64,000 nt of DNA, from NCBI RefSeq assembly GCF_001692325.1, contig NZ_LXKN01000020.1, positions 1-64,000 of the forward strand, written 5' to 3'. The notes below the pieces were generated by a model. That model was not told the origin of the DNA. It ran no database searches and saw only the letters and a list, made by a program, of their open reading frames with translations. The translations under genes were made by a program, and so were the position numbers. Shown in pieces: positions 58,324-64,000 of this stretch. Within the stretch, counting starts at the first letter, position 1; each line of letters begins with the position of its first letter. Source of the stretch: Rhizobium sp. AC27/96 (GTDB lineage Bacteria; Pseudomonadota; Alphaproteobacteria; Rhizobiales; Rhizobiaceae).

Positions 58324-59213
58324 TGTCTGAGACCTCGCTGGAAACGTCCGTGCAGCCGCAGCGCCTCTCCAATGCCTACCAGAATTGGTATCGCTTCTCG
58401 CGCAATCCGACGGCTGTCATCGGTGCCGTGATCGTCATCGTTTGTGTGCTGGCCGCACTTCTGGCGCCATGGATCACACCGCATCCGGAACATGTCGGTG
58501 CCGCGGTGAATTTCCGCGCCCGCCATCTGCCGCCGTCGACCGACTATTGGTTTGGGACTGACAATGTCGGCCGCGATATCTTCACGCGTGTCGTCTTCGG
58601 CATGCGCATCTCGCTCTTGCTGGCGCTGGTGGTTCTCGGCACGGCTGTCCCCGTCGGCACCGTGCTTGGCATGCTTGCCGGCTATTTCGGCGGTTGGGTC
58701 GAGGCCGTCATCATGCGCCTCACCGATATTGCACTGGCCATCCCGCCGCTGGTCATGGCGCTTGCCGTTGCCGCAGTGCTGTCGCCAAATCTGATTAACT
58801 CGCTACTCGCAATCTCCGCGCTCTGGTGGACGTGGCATACGCGGCTGATCTATTCGATCACCAAGCAGATCCGCAGCCAGGAGTTCATCGAGGCGGCGGA
58901 GACGCTTGGGGCGAGCAAGTTCCACATCCTCTTCCGCGAAATTCTGCCGAACTGCGTTTCCGCGCTCGCCGTCAAGACCTCGCTCGATTGCGGCTTCGTC
59001 ATCCTGGTCGGTGCGTCCCTTTCGTTCCTCGGCCTCGGCATCCAGCCGCCGACACCGGATCTTGGAACAATGGTTGCCCAGGGTGCTGCCTTCCTGCCGG
59101 ATTACTGGTGGGAATCGGTGCTGCCGGGTACCGCCATTCTCTTCGTCGCCCTCGGCTTCAATCTTCTCGGCGACGGCCTGCGCGACCTCTTCGATGTCCA
59201 GGAGGTCCGATGA
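58323..59213 (+). CDS. Dipeptide-type ABC permease, DppC-like
   Basis: 296 residues from ATG 58323; a longer frame upstream overlaps the other permease. The N-terminal cytoplasmic part is followed by FSRNPTAVIGAVIVIVCVLA, then FGTDNVGRDIFTRVVFGMRI SLLLAL (DppC signature) and the coupling loop FIEAAETLGASKFHILFREI LPN. It ends SFLGLGIQPPTPDLGTMVAQ, also typical. It is the second channel subunit and overlaps the next ATPase gene by ATGA. Confidence 0.88.
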   Translation: MSETSLETSVQPQRLSNAYQNWYRFSRNPTAVIGAVIVIVCVLAALLAPWITPHPEHVGAAVNFRARHLPPSTDYWFGTDNVGRDIFTRVVFGMRISLLLALVVLGTAVPVGTVLGMLAGYFGGWVEAVIMRLTDIALAIPPLVMALAVAAVLSPNLINSLLAISALWWTWHTRLIYSITKQIRSQEFIEAAETLGASKFHILFREILPNCVSALAVKTSLDCGFVILVGASLSFLGLGIQPPTPDLGTMVAQGAAFLPDYWWESVLPGTAILFVALGFNLLGDGLRDLFDVQEVR

Positions 59214-60052
59214 GCTTCCCGCTTCTCCGCGTCAACAATCTCTCCGTGGCATTCTCGACCTATGGCCGCACCAGCAGGGTGTTGCACAATGTCAGCCTCG
59301 ACGTTCCCGCCCGTTCCCAGGTCGCCCTGGTCGGCGAGAGCGGCTCCGGCAAGACGGTGACGATGAAGGCGATCATGGGGCTGCTGCGCCAGCCGCCGGC
59401 CCGCATTCTTGGTGGCGAGATCTATTATGATGGCGCCGATCTGCTGACGATGCCGGACAAGGAGCGGCTGCGACTGCGCGGCACGGCCATGTCCATGGTA
59501 TTCCAGGACCCCATGAGTTCGCTCAATCCGGTCTTCACGATCGGCGACCAGATGGGCACGATCCTGAAATATGCCGACAAGCGCCTGGGCCGCTCGCGCT
59601 CGACCAAGGAGCGCATGGCACGCGTCCACCAGGTTCTCGATCAGGTGCGGATGCGCGATCCCGAGCGGATTTCCCGGTCCTACCCGATCGAGCTATCCGG
59701 CGGGATGCGGCAACGTGTGTTGATCGCCATGGCGCTGTTGAGCGAGCCGCAACTGCTGATCGCAGATGAGCCCGGTACAGCACTCGACGTGACGACCCAG
59801 GCCCAGATCCTCAAGCTGTTGAAGGATCTGGTCGAGGAACGCGGGCTCGCTTTGTTGATGATCACCCATAATCTCGGCGTGGTCAGGGAAACCTCGAACT
59901 ACGTCTACGTCATGAACAAGGGCATCATTGTCGAACATGGCGAAACCACAGGTATCTTCGAGACGCCACGCGATCCCTACACCCAAAGCCTGATCAACGC
60001 GGTACCGCGGCTCACCGGCGGGATGCGCTTTGGCGCGGAGGTGGCACCATGA
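59210..60052 (+). CDS. Dipeptide-type ABC ATPase, DppD/OppD-like
   Basis: 280 residues from ATG 59210. Walker A is GESGSGKTV, the signature LSGGMRQRVLIAMAL, Walker B LLIADEPGTALDV, and the switch His is in MITHNLGVV. In DppD-type proteins a C-terminal Cys-rich iron-sulfur tail is common; here the protein stops near GGMRFGAEVAP and lacks it. It is translationally coupled at both ends by four-base overlaps. Confidence 0.88.
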   Translation: MSFPLLRVNNLSVAFSTYGRTSRVLHNVSLDVPARSQVALVGESGSGKTVTMKAIMGLLRQPPARILGGEIYYDGADLLTMPDKERLRLRGTAMSMVFQDPMSSLNPVFTIGDQMGTILKYADKRLGRSRSTKERMARVHQVLDQVRMRDPERISRSYPIELSGGMRQRVLIAMALLSEPQLLIADEPGTALDVTTQAQILKLLKDLVEERGLALLMITHNLGVVRETSNYVYVMNKGIIVEHGETTGIFETPRDPYTQSLINAVPRLTGGMRFGAEVAP

Positions 60053-60933
60053 GCGCGCCCATGTTGGAAATTCGCAAGCTGTGCAAATCCTTCCCCGTGC
60101 GCAATGCCTTCGGGCGGCAGATCGGTGCAGTTGCCGCGGTCGATGAGGTCTCGTTTTCGATCGAGAAGGGCCAAGTCTATGGCCTTGCCGGCGAGAGCGG
60201 TTCGGGAAAATCGACCATCGCCCGGATGATCATGGGTCTGGAGCGTCCTGATAGCGGCGAGATCCTGATCAACGGCGAGAGCCTCTCCAGGCAATCGCGG
60301 GGTCATCGTCGGCATGTGCAGATGGTGTTCCAGAACCCCGGTTCCTCCCTTAATCCGCGCCGCACGGTTGGCCAATCGGTCATGGTGCCGCTCGATGCCC
60401 ATGACTATGCCGGCAACAAGCGCCAGCGGGTTTCCGAACTGCTGGAAATGGTGCAGCTGCCGGCCGATTTCGCCGATCGATATCCGCACGAGCTTTCCGG
60501 TGGCCAGAAGCAGCGCGTGGCGATCGCCCGGGCGCTTGCCGTCGAGCCGAAGCTTCTGGTCCTCGACGAGCCGACCTCGGCGCTCGATGTTTCCGTTCAG
60601 GCTAGGGTGATCGACCTTCTCGCCGATCTCGGCCGGCGGATGGAGCTTACCTATCTCTTTATTTCCCATGATCTTAGCCTGATGCGCAACTTCGCCCGCA
60701 GCGTCGGCGTGCTCTATCGCGGTCAGATCGTCGAAACGGGGGCGGTATCCGCCGTCTTCGAAAACCCATCCCACGACTACACGCGTCTTCTCCTTGCCTC
60801 CGTTCCTGTGATTTCGAAGGAGGAAGAGGCGATGCGCCCGAAAATTCCATTGATCGACGGGGAAATCCCGACAGCGGAGAAATTGCTCGCACTGCGGGAA
60901 GCCGGTCAAACAGCAAGTCACGAACGAGGTTAA
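60049..60933 (+). CDS. Dipeptide-type ABC ATPase, DppF/OppF-like
   Basis: 294 residues. Walker A is GESGSGKST, Q-loop MVFQNPGSSLNPRRTVGQS, the signature LSGGQKQRVAIARAL, Walker B LLVLDEPTSALDVSVQA, and the switch His is in FISHDLSL. The DppF-type tail DYTRLLLASVPVISKEEEAM RP is present. It completes the importer with five genes in one run. The hydantoinase-like gene begins five bases after its stop, so import and enzymes are made together. Confidence 0.9.
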   Translation: MSAPMLEIRKLCKSFPVRNAFGRQIGAVAAVDEVSFSIEKGQVYGLAGESGSGKSTIARMIMGLERPDSGEILINGESLSRQSRGHRRHVQMVFQNPGSSLNPRRTVGQSVMVPLDAHDYAGNKRQRVSELLEMVQLPADFADRYPHELSGGQKQRVAIARALAVEPKLLVLDEPTSALDVSVQARVIDLLADLGRRMELTYLFISHDLSLMRNFARSVGVLYRGQIVETGAVSAVFENPSHDYTRLLLASVPVISKEEEAMRPKIPLIDGEIPTAEKLLALREAGQTASHERG

Positions 60934-60938
60934 GACTG

Positions 60939-62486
60939 ATGATTAGAATTGGTATTGACGTCGGCGGCACCAATACGGACGCCGTCATCATGAATGGACC
61001 GGAGGTGATTGCCGGCGTGAAGTCCGCAACGACGGCGGATGTCATGAGCGGTGTCGTCAACGCATTGCGCGATGTTCTCGCGGCTTCGAAAATGGAGGCG
61101 TCCGCCGTCGATTTCGTCATGATCGGCACGACGCACTTCACCAACGCCGTGGTCCAGCGCCGCGATCTCGCACAGACGGCAGCCGTTCGCCTCGGCCTGC
61201 CGGCAACCGCCTCGCTGCCGCCGATGGTCGACTGGCCGGAGGATCTGAAGCAGTCGATCGGCAATCACGCCTATCTCGCGCATGGCGGCAACGAATTCGA
61301 TGGCCGGGTGATCTCGCCGCTCGACGAAGACGAGCTCTTGAAGATTGCCGACGACATCAAGGCCAAGGGCATCAGCACGATCGCCATCACCTCGGTATTT
61401 TCCCCCGTCAGCGCCGACTTCGAGAAGCGGGCGGCCGAGATCTTCGTGAAGGCGATCCCCGGTGCGCATATCACCATGTCGAGCGAGATCGGCCGGATCG
61501 GCCTGCTCGAGCGCGAGAATGCGGCGATCATGAACGCCTGCCTGCGCGATCTCTCCGCGCATGTCATCGATGCCTTCCGCAAGGCGATCAGCGAAGCCGG
61601 CATCAAGGGCAAGTTCTTCCTCACCCAGAACGACGGCACGCTGATGGATGCATCCTTTGCCGAGAAGTTCCCGGTTCTGACCTTTGCCTCCGGTCCCACC
61701 AACTCCATGCGTGGTGCAGCCTTCCTCTCCGGCGTCGCAGACGCCATCGTCGTCGACATTGGCGGTACCACTTCCGACGTCGGCTCGCTGCATAAGGGCT
61801 TTCCGCGCCAGGCGACGGTTGCCGTCGAAGTCGGCGGCGTGCGCACCAATTTCCGCATGCCCGATGTCTTCTCGATCGGGCTTGGCGGCGGTTCGCATGT
61901 CGTCGAAACGGATCAGGGTCTGAAGATCGGTCCGGTTTCGGTCGGCTATCGCATCAAGACGGAAGCCCTGGTCTTCGGCGGCCAGACGTTGACCACGACC
62001 GATATTTCGGTTGCTGCCCGTCATGCCGAACTCGGAGACGCCTCCAAGGTGTCGCACCTCTCCAAGAATCTGCTCGAGCGCGCCGAGGACAAGATACACG
62101 AGATGCTCGAGGATTGCGTCGAGCGTTCGCGGCTCTCGCCCGATCCCCTGCCTGTTATCGTCGTCGGCGGCGGGTCGATTCTCGTCACCCGTCCCCTTGC
62201 CGGCCTTGAGGTGATCAAGCCGTCTCACTTCGGCGTCGCCAATGCCGTGGGTGCGGCGATCGCCCAGGTCTCGGGCGAAGTCGATCGCGTCTATGCCTTG
62301 GCTGAGCTTGGCCGCGAGAAGTCGCTCGAGGATGCGAAGAACCGTGCGATCCAGGCGGCAATTGCCGCCGGCGCATCGCCGGAATCGATCGAAATCGTCG
62401 ATGTCGAGGACGTGCCGCTCGCTTATTTGCCGGGCAACGCCACGCGCATCCGCGTCAAAGCCGTAGGAGAGCTCAATGGCCGCTGA
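60939..62486 (+). CDS. Hydantoinase/oxoprolinase family protein (HyuA-like)
   Basis: 515 residues. The opening IRIGIDVGGTNTDAVIMNG is the ATP-phosphate loop of the hydantoinase A/oxoprolinase N-domain, and ADAIVVDIGGTTSDVGSLHK G is the second acetate/sugar-kinase-like ATP motif. VVGGGSILV closes the fold. Family members cleave hydantoins, 5-oxoproline or N-methylhydantoin with ATP, often with a second subunit. This chain lacks a HyuB partner but is fused in operon to two DUF917 genes, a pairing known in rhizobia and actinobacteria. The substrate is probably a cyclic amide brought in by the preceding importer. Confidence 0.87.
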   Translation: MIRIGIDVGGTNTDAVIMNGPEVIAGVKSATTADVMSGVVNALRDVLAASKMEASAVDFVMIGTTHFTNAVVQRRDLAQTAAVRLGLPATASLPPMVDWPEDLKQSIGNHAYLAHGGNEFDGRVISPLDEDELLKIADDIKAKGISTIAITSVFSPVSADFEKRAAEIFVKAIPGAHITMSSEIGRIGLLERENAAIMNACLRDLSAHVIDAFRKAISEAGIKGKFFLTQNDGTLMDASFAEKFPVLTFASGPTNSMRGAAFLSGVADAIVVDIGGTTSDVGSLHKGFPRQATVAVEVGGVRTNFRMPDVFSIGLGGGSHVVETDQGLKIGPVSVGYRIKTEALVFGGQTLTTTDISVAARHAELGDASKVSHLSKNLLERAEDKIHEMLEDCVERSRLSPDPLPVIVVGGGSILVTRPLAGLEVIKPSHFGVANAVGAAIAQVSGEVDRVYALAELGREKSLEDAKNRAIQAAIAAGASPESIEIVDVEDVPLAYLPGNATRIRVKAVGELNGR

Positions 62487-63579
62487 GGGTTATCTGCTCA
62501 AGGAAGAAGATCTCTTACCGCTTTCGATCGGCGCAGCGCTGCTGGGCACCGGCGGTGGCGGTAATCCTTATGTGGGCATGCTGCGTGCCCGCGAACTGAT
62601 CCGCAAGGGCGCCGAAGTCCGTATCATTCCGCTTGATGCGCTAGAGGATGGCGATTGGGTCGCGGAGGTCGGCGGCATCGGTGCTCCCGTCGTCGGCGTC
62701 GAGAAGATCGAAGAGGGGGGCGAGTGCTACCGCGCCATGCGGGCCGTCGAGGAGACGGCGGGCGTCAAGGTGTCGGCCGTCATCTCGGCTGAGATCGGCG
62801 GTTCGAATTCCATCGAGCCGATCATCGCGGCGGCGATGGCGGGGCTGCCGGTTGTCGATGGCGATGGCATGGGCCGTGCCTTCCCGGAAGTGCAGATGAC
62901 GACCTACATGATCTACGGGGCCGACGTCTCGCCCGCTGCGATCGCCGACGAAAAGGGCAATGTCGTCGTCTTCAAGGACATCATCGACATGTTCTGGCTG
63001 GAACGTTTCGCGCGCGATGTGGCGGTCGCGATGGGGGCAGGGGCCGGGTTTGCGGTTGCGCCCATGCGCGGCGATTTCGTCAAGCGCACGGCCGTCCCCG
63101 GTACCGTGTCCCAGGCTCTGGCCATCGGCCGTACCGTGCTCGATGCACGCGCCAAGCGTCAGAATGTCGTCGAGCGCGTCGTCGAGACCACCGGAGCGAA
63201 GCTGTTCTTCACCGGCAAGATCGTCGACATTCGCCGCGAACTCACCGGCGGCTTTGCGCGCGGGCATGCGATCATAACGGGCACGGGAGACTGGACGGGT
63301 TCACAAGCACGCATCGCCATCCAGAACGAAAACCTCGTCCTCTGGATCGATGAGCAGCCTGCCGTCATGGTGCCGGACCTGATCATGAATCTCGAAATAG
63401 ACACCGGCGAGCCCATCACCACGGAGATGCTGCGCTACGGCCAGCGCGTCGCCGTTATCGGGCTGCCGGCCCATGACCTTTTGAAAACGCCACGGGCGCT
63501 CGAAATCGTCGGGCCGAAAGCCTTCGGCTTTCCGGAATTGACGTTTGAGCCCTTGCTGGTTCGTCAGGCAGCGGAATAG
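62476..63579 (+). CDS. DUF917 family protein (S-methyl-thiohydantoin desulfurase-like fold)
   Basis: 367 residues, starting 11 bases inside the hydantoinase-like gene. The N-terminus SIGAALLGTGGGGNPYVGML is the glycine-rich mark of DUF917, with LPVVDGDGMGRAFPEVQMTT and GGFARGHAIITGTGDW following. The family accompanies hydantoinase/oxoprolinase genes, and one member is described as a thiohydantoin desulfurase; the reaction here is unknown. It is probably a subunit or partner of the ATP-dependent amidase. Confidence 0.85.
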   Translation: MAAEGYLLKEEDLLPLSIGAALLGTGGGGNPYVGMLRARELIRKGAEVRIIPLDALEDGDWVAEVGGIGAPVVGVEKIEEGGECYRAMRAVEETAGVKVSAVISAEIGGSNSIEPIIAAAMAGLPVVDGDGMGRAFPEVQMTTYMIYGADVSPAAIADEKGNVVVFKDIIDMFWLERFARDVAVAMGAGAGFAVAPMRGDFVKRTAVPGTVSQALAIGRTVLDARAKRQNVVERVVETTGAKLFFTGKIVDIRRELTGGFARGHAIITGTGDWTGSQARIAIQNENLVLWIDEQPAVMVPDLIMNLEIDTGEPITTEMLRYGQRVAVIGLPAHDLLKTPRALEIVGPKAFGFPELTFEPLLVRQAAE

Positions 63580-63587
63580 GGGCGGCC

Positions 63588-64000
63588 ATGAAAATTCTCA
63601 GAACGATCTATGCCGAAGATCTTGAAGACATTGCGATCGGCGGCGCCATTCTTGGTACCGGCGGCGGCGGTGACCCCTATGTCGGCAAGCTTATGGCACA
63701 GGAAGCGATCCGCAAGCACGGGCCAGTCAAACTCGTCGATGTCGAAGATCTGCCCGACGACGCTCTCGTCGTCCCCGTCTGCATGATGGGGGCGCCGACG
63801 GTGATGACGGAGAAGTTGCCGCAGGGCGACGAGCTGGTCACCGCCTTCCGCAAGCTTGAACAGCTCCTCGGCCGCAAGATCGACGCGGTTCTGTGCGGCG
63901 AGGCCGGCGGCGTCAATTCGACGACACCCTTCGTGGTCGCGGCCGCAACCGGCCTGCCGCTTGTCGATGGCGATGGCATGGGCCGCGCCTATCCGGAACT
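63588..64000 (+). CDS. Second DUF917 family protein (3' end beyond window)
   Basis: About 137 codons are visible from ATG 63588, eight bases after the first DUF917 stop. IAIGGAILGTGGGGDPYVGK and LPLVDGDGMGRAYPE repeat the family marks, and the visible part is clearly a paralogue of the preceding protein. Two adjacent, different DUF917 proteins could form a heteromer. The gene runs off the right edge. Confidence 0.88.
   Translation, partial: MKILRTIYAEDLEDIAIGGAILGTGGGGDPYVGKLMAQEAIRKHGPVKLVDVEDLPDDALVVPVCMMGAPTVMTEKLPQGDELVTAFRKLEQLLGRKIDAVLCGEAGGVNSTTPFVVAAATGLPLVDGDGMGRAYPE

Noticed and set aside
60930..62228. 432-residue minus-strand frame
   Set aside because: It is the antisense shadow of the hydantoinase-like gene, whose motifs and coupling to its neighbours are clear.
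1..64000. tRNA, rRNA, CRISPR array, replication origin or integrase-type attachment site
   Set aside because: I scanned for clover-leaf ends, regularly spaced repeats, iterons and rep genes and saw none that hold up.

Overview
The window looks like an accessory replicon (plasmid or chromid) or accessory chromosomal region of a Rhizobiaceae bacterium, most likely Rhizobium. The reasons are the GC-rich coding style, the dense ABC-transporter and LysR/GntR catabolic gene sets, the absence of core housekeeping genes, and an intergenic palindromic repeat at 35362-35425 of a kind I know from Rhizobiales genomes. I found no rRNA, tRNA, CRISPR array or replication origin.

Layout. 1-1.3 kb: a graveyard with an IS3-family end, two look-alike hairpin terminators, a small HTH protein and a Tn3 transposase tail. 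1.5-7.2 kb (minus): a ugp-type glycerol-3-phosphate/glycerophosphodiester operon (ugpB-A-E-Q-C) ending in an RpiR regulator. 7.4-8.9 kb: an IS21 istB remnant and a decayed IS630 element. 9.0-16.0 kb: sugar-acid catabolism (two FadR-type GntR regulators, two MFS carriers, a DapA-family lyase and an IlvD/Edd dehydratase that matches L-arabinonate dehydratase). 16.1-18.6 kb: a DHA2 efflux pump divergent from an XRE regulator. 18.8-25.5 kb: an unknown membrane protein, a LysR/split chromate transporter unit, a two-component system and a GcvA-like LysR. 25.6-28.1 kb: RidA, a class V aminotransferase and an SDR lacking the usual catalytic residues. 28.2-34.7 kb: L-arabinose genes (SDR, aldose 1-epimerase, AraFGH, GntR). 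34.8-39.5 kb: ParDE, LysR, MFS and an aldehyde dehydrogenase resembling alpha-ketoglutarate semialdehyde dehydrogenase.

39.5-48.6 kb holds a tightly packed nine-gene minus-strand operon: DapA-like lyase, 3-hydroxyanthranilate 3,4-dioxygenase (nbaC), a full branched-chain-type ABC importer, an aspartate-dehydrogenase-like enzyme and an arylformamidase-like hydrolase, with a divergent LysR. No ACMS decarboxylase is present in the window, so the fate of the ring-cleavage product is open. This is the best candidate for an undescribed pathway. 48.6-52.8 kb has two glutathione transferases, a LysR, a SugE-type SMR protein with Asp replacing the key Glu, and an orphan pyruvate-dehydrogenase-type E1 alpha. 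53.0-64.0 kb has a MalT-like LuxR ATPase followed by a dipeptide-type ABC importer, a hydantoinase/oxoprolinase and two consecutive DUF917 genes, the last cut by the window edge.

How the genes work together. AraFGH, epimerase, SDR, dehydratase, DapA-family lyase and aldehyde dehydrogenase could together give most of a non-phosphorylative L-arabinose route to 2-oxoglutarate, although they sit in separate transcription units. Similar inverted repeats in front of the dehydratase and in front of araF suggest that related GntR regulators link them.
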